A stretch of DNA of 20,674 nt from an uncultured archaeon. GTDB lineage: Archaea; Thermoproteota; Nitrososphaeria; Nitrososphaerales; Nitrosopumilaceae. Made by a program: the position numbers and the translations under genes. Location: assembly GCA_950073955.1 (NCBI GenBank), contig CATMRH010000010.1, positions 1-20,674 on the forward strand. The letters run 5' to 3'. Shown one piece after another: positions 13,490 to 20,646 of the stretch (the first letter of the stretch is position 1; each line of letters starts with the position of its first letter). The notes beneath the pieces were generated by a model, which had not been told where the DNA came from, ran no database searches, and saw nothing but the letters and a program-made list of their open reading frames with translations.

Positions 13490-15457
13490 TTTAATTGCTT
13501 CTTGAATTTGAGGATAATGAGCAGGTACTCTATACATTCGTCTAATATTCATAGCAAGATTTTCTGATTTTTTACGTTCTCCATGATTTACTAGTACTCT
13601 ACGAAGTTTTGGTCTTAGTCTTTGTACAAATGACATCAACTGATTATAATCACTGTGACCACTAAATCCATCTAGTTTTTCAACACTACTATTGATGGTA
13701 ACAACTTCAATTTTACCTTCTTTTCCTAACATGGATACTTGTTTAGAACCATCAAGAACTCTTCTTCCCATAGTTCCATTAACTTGGTAAGAAACAAACA
13801 ATACTTTGTTCTTTTTGTCAGGTGCAATGTTTTTGAAGTATTCTAAAACAGGACCGCCTTCTAACATTCCTGATGTTGCTAAGATAATACATGGTGAATT
13901 CTCTCTCATTGGTTCTTCCCTAGCGTCTGCGTGTTCAATATTAGTGAAATATTCAGAATCAAATGGATTATCATCAGTCTCTAAGATTTTTTTCTTAAGT
14001 TCTCTTTCCAGATATTCTGGATAGGATTCATGAATGGCTGATGCTTCAGAAATCATTCCTTCTGTAAAGACTGGTGCTTCAACCATTTCTCCTGATTTCA
14101 TATAATGATCAATTACCATCATGATTTCTTGTGCACGACCAACTGCTGGAATAGGTATCAAAACTTTACCGTCATCTGCCAAAGTGTTATTTACTGCGTT
14201 AATGAAAGCAGATTCTACCTCTTGCCTAGTTGGTTGGATATCTTCTTTAAGACCATAGGTACTTTCAATCAACAATGTTTCTACTCTTGGAAAATTCCAG
14301 CTAGCAGCTTCAAACAAAATACTTTTTCCGAATTTTATATCACCTGAATAAACAAAGTTATGATTACCATTTCCAATATGAAAATGACATAAGGCTGAAC
14401 CTAGAATGTGACCTGCATTTGCAAGAACTAATTTTATGTCAGGAGAAATATCGGTAACAGTTCCATAGGGTAAAGTAATTGTCTGTTTCATAATTTGTTT
14501 AACATCCCGTTCTGAGTAAATTGGAGTTCTGCCTTGTGCAGTAGCTACTTTGATTGCATCTAATTGAATTAAGTTCATCATAGGAAGTGTTGGTTCAGTA
14601 CAATAGATTGGACCTTTATAGCCATATTTGCACAATGTTGGCAAAAATCCAGTATGATCCAAATGTGCATGTCCAATAACTACTGCATCTAGATCATCTA
14701 ATGTAATATCTAGAGAATCTAATCTTGGAAATGCATCCATTGGAGAACGTGCACCTGGATTAATTCCACAATCAATTAAGATCTTACTTTCAGGTGTAGA
14801 TAATAACATTGAAGATCTTCCTACTTGACCAAATCCACCAAGGGTATGAAGAGAAACTTCAGTTCTTTGAGATAGTCTAGGTCTGAAAATGTCATCACCA
14901 ACTTGTTTAAGCTGTTTACTTCTCTCAGAAGAGGATTGTTTTAGAGTTGCATTAATTGTTTGAATTGTACGTGAAGGTATAGTTGTAGCTTTCCGAATAC
15001 GTAATCTCCATCCTATTTTCTCAGTAACCTCAACATGATTGAATTCCTTTGCATCTCTTTGTAGTAGCCAAGGTCTTTTTGCTTCAACTGAGACTTCACC
15101 AGTAGCTGTGTCAAAGATAGTTCCTTGTAGATTTGCTTCTTTTGGAACACATTCTGCAAGAATTCGTCTAGCTTCATCTTCAGGTTTTCTAATTGATTCA
15201 TCCGTTCTTACAACAATTCTTTTTTTTATTACATTTACAAGATTTGATATTGTTTCATTATTTTCCATTAGATAACGAGGAGTCTTTGTGTAAAGAGCAA
15301 TTCGTGGTCCTTCGTATTCTATTTTTGTAATATTTGCTTCTTTGGGAATACTTTGCAGTATGGTGGCCATTATATTTTGGCTAGGAGGTAATTCTTTTTG
15401 TTGTTGTTTTCTTTGCATAAAATCACTAAAGTTCGATGACTGTTTTCTTTTGTTCAT
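13481..15457 (-). CDS. aCPSF1: KH-domain beta-CASP ribonuclease, archaeal transcription termination factor
   Basis: A 658-residue archaeal CPSF73-like nuclease. Two N-terminal KH-type domains (about 30-180) precede a metallo-beta-lactamase domain with HAHLDH at 263-268, His350 (AGHILGSA) and Asp373 (SGDIKFG), into which the beta-CASP domain is inserted (IESTYG near 397, SGHSD with His601, NHGE with His625). In archaea the factor cleaves nascent RNA after U-rich sites and causes transcription termination. The frame starts at ATG 15457, overlapping the proteasome gene by 32 bases. Met14 at 15418, 7 bases after the proteasome stop, is an equally plausible or better start (645 residues). Adjacency to the proteasome beta gene is also found in methanogens. 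Confidence 0.95.
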   Translation of the reverse strand: MNKRKQSSNFSDFMQRKQQQKELPPSQNIMATILQSIPKEANITKIEYEGPRIALYTKTPRYLMENNETISNLVNVIKKRIVVRTDESIRKPEDEARRILAECVPKEANLQGTIFDTATGEVSVEAKRPWLLQRDAKEFNHVEVTEKIGWRLRIRKATTIPSRTIQTINATLKQSSSERSKQLKQVGDDIFRPRLSQRTEVSLHTLGGFGQVGRSSMLLSTPESKILIDCGINPGARSPMDAFPRLDSLDITLDDLDAVVIGHAHLDHTGFLPTLCKYGYKGPIYCTEPTLPMMNLIQLDAIKVATAQGRTPIYSERDVKQIMKQTITLPYGTVTDISPDIKLVLANAGHILGSALCHFHIGNGNHNFVYSGDIKFGKSILFEAASWNFPRVETLLIESTYGLKEDIQPTRQEVESAFINAVNNTLADDGKVLIPIPAVGRAQEIMMVIDHYMKSGEMVEAPVFTEGMISEASAIHESYPEYLERELKKKILETDDNPFDSEYFTNIEHADAREEPMRENSPCIILATSGMLEGGPVLEYFKNIAPDKKNKVLFVSYQVNGTMGRRVLDGSKQVSMLGKEGKIEVVTINSSVEKLDGFSGHSDYNQLMSFVQRLRPKLRRVLVNHGERKKSENLAMNIRRMYRVPAHYPQIQEAIKLF

Positions 15458-16067
15458 CGGTCAAAAGACGGAATCCATCTTTATCCATTACTGCAATGTT
15501 AATTCCATCGCCAGTACCAATATTTCTAACTATTGCGGCTTTAACAGCTTGTAGAGCTATTTTTTTTGCTTCTTCAACTGTAAGATCTTCTTTATATTTT
15601 TCTTCAAGTAAACCATAAGCTACTGGTGAACCGCTACCAGTTGTAACATATGATTTTTCTTCAACTGAACCAAACATATCAACGTTAAACAATGCAGGAC
15701 CATTTACATCATAACCACCAAGCAAGATATCAGCCATAAATGGATAGCCTCGATTTTGATGGAATATCAATGAACAGAGTCTTGCAAGTGAATGAATTGT
15801 GATTGGGCTTTGTTTTTCAACTCTGTGTAGATTAGAATGATAACGTAAAATATCAACAATATTTTGTGCGTCTGCCACACCACCAGCCAAGGTTAATCCC
15901 GCGTGTAGATCAATTTTTTGAATTTTCATTGTGTTATTGTTTGCAATAAAATAACCAGCACTGGCTCTCATATCAGCACACAATATGACACAGTCTCTAG
16001 CCTTGATACCTACAGTGGTAGTCCCATGCAGAATTTTTTCTTCAACGTTGTTCGACAAAAAATACAC
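15426..16067 (-). CDS. psmB: 20S proteasome beta subunit
   Basis: A 213-residue catalytic beta subunit. A 15-residue propeptide ending in His-Gly precedes the nucleophile Thr16 (HG/TTTVG). Asp32 and Lys48, which are Asp17 and Lys33 of the mature enzyme, sit exactly at the family catalytic positions. TTGSGSPVA supplies the conserved Ser, and NIGTGDGINIAV the conserved Asp. The subunit self-cleaves on assembly of the 20S core and degrades unfolded proteins in the cytoplasm. The start is GTG 16067, about 9 nt downstream of the predicted transcription start. It heads a two-gene unit with aCPSF1. No alpha subunit gene lies in the window. Confidence 0.95.
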   Translation of the reverse strand: MYFLSNNVEEKILHGTTTVGIKARDCVILCADMRASAGYFIANNNTMKIQKIDLHAGLTLAGGVADAQNIVDILRYHSNLHRVEKQSPITIHSLARLCSLIFHQNRGYPFMADILLGGYDVNGPALFNVDMFGSVEEKSYVTTGSGSPVAYGLLEEKYKEDLTVEEAKKIALQAVKAAIVRNIGTGDGINIAVMDKDGFRLLTDEQKKTVIEL

Positions 16068-16098
16068 CTATTAAGATAAAGTAAGTGGCATCTCACCC

Positions 16099-16106
16099 TT
16101 TTAAAT
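16099..16106. promoter_or_regulatory. Shared TATA element of the psmB / G1P dehydrogenase divergent pair
   Basis: TTTTAAAT lies at the exact middle of the 68-bp gap; its TTTAAA core is palindromic. It is about 35 bases from GTG 16067 and about 34 from ATG 16136, so initiation at the normal distance would leave leaders of about 8-10 nt on each side. Confidence 0.5.
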
Positions 16107-16135
16107 AACTTTTTGATTCTCTGAAATCATAAATA

Positions 16136-17200
16136 ATGACAAAAAATCAAGATCGCATGCAATCGCATACGATGGAATTACCTAGGCTCATTGAAATTGG
16201 TGAGAAGAATATTGCTGATTTTGGAAAATTTCTAAACTCACTAAACAAACCAAAAAAAGTTTCTTTGATATCTGGAATAAATGTTCAAAAGGTTTTAAGG
16301 AAAAAAATTGAAAAATCACTCAAATCAAAAAAAATTCAATTTATTTGGCATACATCAAAAGATAATCAAATAAAATCATGGAATAAAATTCAAAAAAATG
16401 TTAAAAAAGATAATTCTGATTTGATTGTTGGTATTGGTGGAGGTCGTTCTGTGGATACAGCAAAAATGATTTCATATAATTTAGGTAAACCATTTGTAAG
16501 CTTACCAACTGCAGCTTCTCATGATGGAATGGCAAGTCCATTTGTCTCTGTAAAAAGTGACATACCGCATTCAGTTGTGGCATCTGCACCTATGGGTGTT
16601 TTTGTAGATATTGATGTAATTAGAAAAGCTCCCACCAAGTTGTTAGCTAGTGGTTGTGGAGATCTTATTGCAAACATTATAGCAGTAAAGGATTGGCAAT
16701 TAGGTCACAAAAAGAAGAAGGAGTACTATGGAAGATATGCAGCAGATCTGGCAATGATGAGTGCCAAGATAGTTATGGAAAATTCTTCCAAATTTGCAAG
16801 GAAAGGATTGGACGCAAGAGTAATTGTAGAAGGATTGATCAGTGCAGGAGTAGCGTCGTGTATTGCAGGAAGTAGTAGACCATGTTCTGGTTCAGAACAT
16901 CTTTTTTCACACGCACTTGACAAAATTGCTCCAGGTATTGGATTACATGGAGAAAAATGTGGAATTGGTTCTATTATGATGGCAAAATTACACGGGCAAG
17001 ATTGGAAAAAAATTGTTAAGACATTAAAAGATGTTGGAGCTCCAACAACTGCAAAACAAATTGGTCTTAAACCAGATGTGATAATAAAAGCTCTAACTAT
17101 TGCACAAGGATTAAGACCAGAGAGATATACAATTTTAAAAGAAATTAAAATGACTGAGAAAAGAGCACGTAGTCTTGCAAAGAGTACAAAAGTAATTTAA
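16136..17200 (+). CDS. egsA: sn-Glycerol-1-phosphate dehydrogenase, archaeal lipid synthesis
   Basis: This 354-residue enzyme reduces dihydroxyacetone phosphate to sn-glycerol 1-phosphate, the backbone that defines archaeal membrane lipids. The NAD(P)-binding motif is VGIGGGRSVDTAK at 98-110. The PTAASHDGMASPF stretch at 124-136 is diagnostic of the family. Likely zinc ligands are Asp176 (SGCGDL), His255 or His259 (SGSEHLFSHALD) and His271 (GLHGEKCG). The first ATG is used here because it lies about 8 nt after the predicted transcription start; Met13 (MELPRLIEIG) matches the family N-terminus and is a possible alternative. Its stop is one base from that of the convergent FKBP gene. Confidence 0.94.
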   Translation: MTKNQDRMQSHTMELPRLIEIGEKNIADFGKFLNSLNKPKKVSLISGINVQKVLRKKIEKSLKSKKIQFIWHTSKDNQIKSWNKIQKNVKKDNSDLIVGIGGGRSVDTAKMISYNLGKPFVSLPTAASHDGMASPFVSVKSDIPHSVVASAPMGVFVDIDVIRKAPTKLLASGCGDLIANIIAVKDWQLGHKKKKEYYGRYAADLAMMSAKIVMENSSKFARKGLDARVIVEGLISAGVASCIAGSSRPCSGSEHLFSHALDKIAPGIGLHGEKCGIGSIMMAKLHGQDWKKIVKTLKDVGAPTTAKQIGLKPDVIIKALTIAQGLRPERYTILKEIKMTEKRARSLAKSTKVI

Positions 17201-17201
17201 C

Positions 17202-17948
17202 TTAAGCAGCTTTTTGTTCAGGTACTTTTTCTTTTATTTCAGATTTGTTTTCCTGAGTTTGTTTATTAGTATGTGTTTCAACAAAACTTGCTTTTTCCAA
17301 AGTTGGAACAAATTTGAAAATATCTAATTGAATAAAGTGTTTCATTATTTGTAAACCATCTGCACGTAAAATTTCCTCAGGAATTACAATGTTTACTTCT
17401 TTATCCTTCAAGTCAAATGAAATTTTTGAATCCTCTACAGGGAATCTGTTTTTAAGAATTCCATCTATCTTGTCACTTGAAGAATCTAGTGATTTGATTA
17501 CATTTACATCATATAGAATTGTTTTTCCTGCGTATCTATGATTATAATCCATTTGGACTCTACCAGATCCAATAAAACGAATAATTCCTCTTTTATTATC
17601 AACTTCAATTGTATCACCTACTGAAACTTTCTCTGCATCTTCACCTAGTTTTCTAATAGGAATCATTCTAACTTTTTTAGAATCTCTTTCACCAAAACCT
17701 TTGTCAGGCGTAACTTCAACTGTAAGTTTATCTCCAACAGATGTTTTTGCAAGTGCTTCATCTAATCCTTTGAGAACAGGATAAGATACTTCACCAATAG
17801 AAACTAGTTTCGGGTGATATTTGACATTTTGTTCATGAATAGAATATTTTTTTGCATCCTCTTCAATGGTGGTGTCAAAGACCTCATCACTGTCTTTTAC
17901 TTTAGCAGTATAGTCTACTAAAATTAATGAACCTTTATTGAAAGTCAA
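17202..17948 (-). CDS. FKBP-type peptidyl-prolyl cis-trans isomerase, long archaeal (SlyD-like) form
   Basis: A 248-residue isomerase. The FKBP domain (about 1-155) shows LILVDYTAKVKDSDEVFDTT, VLKGLDEALAKTSVGDK and a flap insertion (about 85-140, with GFGERDSKKVRMIP and DYNHRYAGKTILYDV) as in SlyD-like chaperone isomerases. A further alpha/beta domain (about 160-225) is typical of long archaeal FKBPs, and a Lys/Glu/Gln-rich tail (226-248) appears disordered. It acts in protein folding in the cytoplasm. The start is TTG at 17948; a TATA-like element about 26 bases upstream fits a leaderless transcript from its own promoter between this gene and the aminotransferase. Confidence 0.9.
   Translation of the reverse strand: MTFNKGSLILVDYTAKVKDSDEVFDTTIEEDAKKYSIHEQNVKYHPKLVSIGEVSYPVLKGLDEALAKTSVGDKLTVEVTPDKGFGERDSKKVRMIPIRKLGEDAEKVSVGDTIEVDNKRGIIRFIGSGRVQMDYNHRYAGKTILYDVNVIKSLDSSSDKIDGILKNRFPVEDSKISFDLKDKEVNIVIPEEILRADGLQIMKHFIQLDIFKFVPTLEKASFVETHTNKQTQENKSEIKEKVPEQKAA
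17211..17239 (+). terminator. T-rich candidate terminator of the G1P dehydrogenase gene, inside the FKBP gene
   Basis: On the plus strand three T tracts (17211-17215, 17226-17230 and 17232-17239) begin 11 bases after the stop codon. They are the antisense of the Lys-rich tail codons of the FKBP gene. Archaeal termination uses such U-rich RNA, cut by aCPSF1. The call rests on composition and position only. Confidence 0.3.
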
Positions 17949-17968
17949 TGTGTTCGGTCTCGAATTTC

Positions 17969-17979
17969 CTTATATTAAG
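17969..17979 (-). promoter_or_regulatory. TATA element of the FKBP isomerase gene
   Basis: On the minus strand CTTAATATAAG lies about 26 bases upstream of TTG 17948, between it and the aminotransferase stop. It suggests a separate, leaderless FKBP transcript. Confidence 0.45.
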
Positions 17980-17989
17980 TTAACAGAGT

Positions 17990-19138
17990 CTAGAGAGCTT
18001 TTAGTTTTTCTTCTGCAGTTTTGAGTCCTGCTTTAGAATCTGTATCATATCCCATCATTGCTAAGGTAGATGAAATTGCAGAAATGGTTCGCATTACATG
18101 ATATGGACTAACTTCTCCCATACATCCAACTCTGAATACCTTTCCCTTAAGATCTCCAAATCCACCTGCCACTAAGACTCTGAATTTGTTTGCTAGTATG
18201 TTTCTGAAAGTCTTGTCTTCTAGTCCATCCAAATAATTTAATGCAACAATTGAAATCGAGCGATCTTCTTCTTTTGCAACATATGGTGTTAAACCAATTG
18301 CACTTAATCCAGAGTATAATGCGTCAGAACAAATCTTGTGACGTTTGTAGACATTTTGTAATCCTTCTTCTAACATTATTGTTAGGGCTTCTCTATATGC
18401 ATAAAGTAAAGGTAATGCAGGAGTAAAAGGAGTATGTTTTGATTCTTCATAGTATTGAAAGTATCTTGCTAAATTGAAGTACATTGTGGATGGGGGGTTT
18501 TTGATCATGTATTTTTTGGCTTTGGCACTTATAGATATAGGAGAAATGCCTGGAGGAGCAGCAAGTGCTTTTTGTGCTCCAGTTAGACATACATCAATAT
18601 TCCATTTATCCACTGGAAGTTCAACACCGCCAAGTAAAGAAACAGAATCTACAACATAGAATGTATCATTTCTAGATGTTAAATCAGATACTTTATCAAG
18701 ATAATTTACCATTGTTCCAGTTGAAGTTTCATTGTGAACAACATAGAACGCTTTAACATCTTTATTGTTATCAAATGCTTCTTTTATTTGATCAAAAGTT
18801 GCATTTTGTCCTGGTGGAGTTTCGAGTTTAACAACATTAGCTCCTTGACCTTCAATAAGTTGTGATAGTCTGTTACTAAATTCTCCATTTACAGGAATTA
18901 TAATCTTATCACCTTTTTTAACTAGATTAATTACACTTGCTTCTACAGCACCTGTTCCAGAAGCAGATAATGCTACAATATCGTTTTGTGTTTCAAATAC
19001 TTTTTGAGTTTTTTCAACAACATCAGTGTATAACTCAACAAAATCATCACTTCTATGATTAATGATTGGTGCAAGCATTGCCCTCATTACTCTATTAGGT
19101 ACATTTGTTGGGCCTGGAAGCATTGAAAGATATTCCAT
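17990..19138 (-). CDS. Class V PLP-dependent aminotransferase (alanine/serine--glyoxylate type)
   Basis: A 382-residue fold-type I aminotransferase. MLPGPTNVPNRVMRAM at 6-21, the SASGTGAVEASV loop at 58-69 that holds the cofactor phosphate, HNETSTG at 135-141, the cofactor Asp164 (VVDSVSLLGG) and the Schiff-base Lys190 (TGAQKALAAPPG) place it in the serine-pyruvate / alanine-glyoxylate aminotransferase group. Such enzymes transaminate glyoxylate or pyruvate with alanine or serine. The exact donor and acceptor cannot be told from the sequence. A TATA-like element about 37 bases upstream (19171-19180) suggests its own promoter with a leader of about 11 nt. Confidence 0.9.
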   Translation of the reverse strand: MEYLSMLPGPTNVPNRVMRAMLAPIINHRSDDFVELYTDVVEKTQKVFETQNDIVALSASGTGAVEASVINLVKKGDKIIIPVNGEFSNRLSQLIEGQGANVVKLETPPGQNATFDQIKEAFDNNKDVKAFYVVHNETSTGTMVNYLDKVSDLTSRNDTFYVVDSVSLLGGVELPVDKWNIDVCLTGAQKALAAPPGISPISISAKAKKYMIKNPPSTMYFNLARYFQYYEESKHTPFTPALPLLYAYREALTIMLEEGLQNVYKRHKICSDALYSGLSAIGLTPYVAKEEDRSISIVALNYLDGLEDKTFRNILANKFRVLVAGGFGDLKGKVFRVGCMGEVSPYHVMRTISAISSTLAMMGYDTDSKAGLKTAEEKLKAL

Positions 19139-19170
19139 TTGTAATCTACGAAGTCAGTGAGATATGGGGT

Positions 19171-19180
19171 TTATTTATAA
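19171..19180 (-). promoter_or_regulatory. TATA element of the class V aminotransferase gene
   Basis: TTATAAATAA on the minus strand, directly after the nadM stop codon, is centred about 37 bases before ATG 19138 and predicts initiation near 19149. Confidence 0.45.
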
Positions 19181-19675
19181 TTAGAGATTTTTCAAACGCT
19201 CTTTTGCATTAATGTTAATCAAAAAATTTTTGGTACCTTCAGGAACAAGATCATCCCATTTTTGATCGCCGATTATTAGATTTCGAATATTAGTCCCAGA
19301 TAATTCATCTCTTTTCAAAAATGGGATAGGAGTTACTTGAACAGATATTGTTGAATACAGATGTTTTGTTAATTCATCGTTTGAAAAAACTAAATCAAAT
19401 TTTGGAACAATACTATCTATTTTTTCAATCCATTTGATATGATTATCTAAGTCTGGAATAAAATAAATTGAAATTCTCTCTTTTGTTGAATTATCAATTG
19501 AAGATAGAATCATCTCTTTTCGTTCCTCGGCAGAGAAAGGATTGTTTTTTTGTGTAGGTTTGTTAGAACTGCCCAAACCTACCCATAATTTATCAACTTT
19601 TGATAGTGCAAATTGAAATGCTTCAAGATGTCCCAAGTGAAAAGGTTGGAATCTTCCGATCAACAAACCATTCAT
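19181..19675 (-). CDS. nadM: Nicotinamide-nucleotide adenylyltransferase, archaeal NadM type
   Basis: A 164-residue nucleotidyltransferase of the expected length for archaeal NadM. GRFQPFHLGH at 7-16 holds the (H/T)xGH catalytic motif, NPFSAEERKEMI at 45-56 follows, and SGTNIR at 126-131 is the phosphate-binding ISSTxIR equivalent. It joins ATP and nicotinamide mononucleotide to make NAD. ATG 19675 lies about 25 bases from a shared TATA element, so the mRNA is probably leaderless. It is divergent from the RNA cyclase gene. Confidence 0.93.
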   Translation of the reverse strand: MNGLLIGRFQPFHLGHLEAFQFALSKVDKLWVGLGSSNKPTQKNNPFSAEERKEMILSSIDNSTKERISIYFIPDLDNHIKWIEKIDSIVPKFDLVFSNDELTKHLYSTISVQVTPIPFLKRDELSGTNIRNLIIGDQKWDDLVPEGTKNFLININAKERLKNL

Positions 19676-19695
19676 ACAAAAATATAGAAAATTTC

Positions 19696-19705
19696 TTTTA
19701 AAAAA
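19696..19705. promoter_or_regulatory. Shared TATA element of the nadM / RNA cyclase divergent pair
   Basis: TTTTAAAAAA, with a palindromic TTTTAAAA core centred at 19699.5, lies exactly midway between ATG 19675 (24.5 bases) and TTG 19725 (25.5 bases). Both distances fit leaderless transcription from one TATA element used in two directions. Confidence 0.55.
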
Positions 19706-19724
19706 CTATCATAAAGAGTTGTAA

Positions 19725-20453
19725 TTGGAAAAAACTGTGGATTTTCTAAAAATTAATGGAGGATATGGTGAAGGGGGAGGACAAATAATACGTTCGGCAA
19801 TTACACTTTCGTGTATTACAAAACGGCCAATTCATTTAGAAAATATAAGGAAAAACAGGAAGGTTCCAGGATTAAGACCACAACATCTTACATCGATAAA
19901 AATTCTTCAAAAAGTTGCAAATGCTAAAGTAGTTGGTGCAGAAATAGGTTCTACTGAATTAAAATTCATTCCAGGTAATATTAAAAATTTAGAATTAGTT
20001 GAAGATGTAGGAACAGCAGGAAGTATTTCTTTAATTTTACAAGTTTTAATTCCTGTAGTAGCTATTTCTCAGAAAAAACTTAGTTTAACAATTAAAGGAG
20101 GTACAGATGTGCTTTGGAGTCCATCTATTGACTATACTCGATATGTGTTAAGAGATGCATTTTCTAGAATGGGAATAGAATTTTCACTTGAATTATGTAA
20201 ACGTGGTTATTATCCAAAAGGTGGTGGTGAAATTAATTTGCATGTAAATCCATCTAATTTAAAATCAATTTCATTTACAAAAAGAAAAACTAATTCAGTA
20301 AAAATGATTTGTACATTTTCAAAACTTCCCATTGAAGAAATTAAAAGTAAAGTAAATAAAATAAAAGAAATTCAAGAAAATTCAGAAATGCTAAGTGAAG
20401 CAGTAAAATTATTTAGCGATCTTATTTTTGATGAAGATTTTGAAGGTGTATGA
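19725..20453 (+). CDS. rtcA: RNA 3'-terminal phosphate cyclase, C-terminally truncated
   Basis: The 242 residues align well with the first two thirds of RtcA: NGGYGEGGGQIIRSAI at 11-26, PGLRPQHLTSIKIL at 48-61, VGTAGSISLILQ at 95-106, GGTDVLWSPSIDY at 125-137 and GYYPKGGGEI at 161-170. RtcA normally has about 340 residues, converts RNA 3'-phosphates to 2',3'-cyclic phosphates, and carries its adenylylated His near residue 309. Here the protein stops inside the insert domain (FDEDFEGV), so the last fold repeat and the catalytic His are missing. None of the frames I read after 20453 encodes the missing part. Start is TTG 19725, or GTG 19737. It may be a recent pseudogene or a non-catalytic RNA-binding relative. 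Confidence 0.85.
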   Translation: MEKTVDFLKINGGYGEGGGQIIRSAITLSCITKRPIHLENIRKNRKVPGLRPQHLTSIKILQKVANAKVVGAEIGSTELKFIPGNIKNLELVEDVGTAGSISLILQVLIPVVAISQKKLSLTIKGGTDVLWSPSIDYTRYVLRDAFSRMGIEFSLELCKRGYYPKGGGEINLHVNPSNLKSISFTKRKTNSVKMICTFSKLPIEEIKSKVNKIKEIQENSEMLSEAVKLFSDLIFDEDFEGV

Positions 20454-20460
20454 TTAATTT

Positions 20461-20646
20461 ATGGAAGAATTAATACATGATTTCTTTAGATGGTGTGTCG
20501 AAGCATTGGTTTGGATTGGCAATGTGACTGGCATGGGTTACGAGTTAGCTAACATTGCTATCTTCGTGATCCTGCAGCCACTATTAATCCTTATATTCTT
20601 GATATTATGGTTAAAGGAAAGGAAGAACAATGTCATCGAAAGATAA
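20461..20646 (+). CDS. Small unrecognised membrane protein
   Basis: A 61-residue protein with an acidic/aromatic N-terminus (MEELIHDFFRWCVEALVWIG), a Gly-rich turn (NVTGMGYELAN), and one clear membrane helix at about 31-50 (IAIFVILQPLLILIFLILWL) followed by KERK as a positive cytoplasmic end. The first segment may be an amphipathic or second membrane helix. Several codons in the middle (ATC TTC GTG ATC CTG CAG) are richer in G and C than those of the neighbouring genes, which suggests selection on a real, perhaps well-expressed gene. The ATG is 7 bases after the rtcA stop. Family not recognised. Confidence 0.65.
   Translation: MEELIHDFFRWCVEALVWIGNVTGMGYELANIAIFVILQPLLILIFLILWLKERKNNVIER

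Noticed and set aside
14105..14347. 80-codon plus-strand frame inside the aCPSF1 gene
   Set aside because: Antisense to conserved beta-CASP sequence; composition is what antisense of that gene gives.
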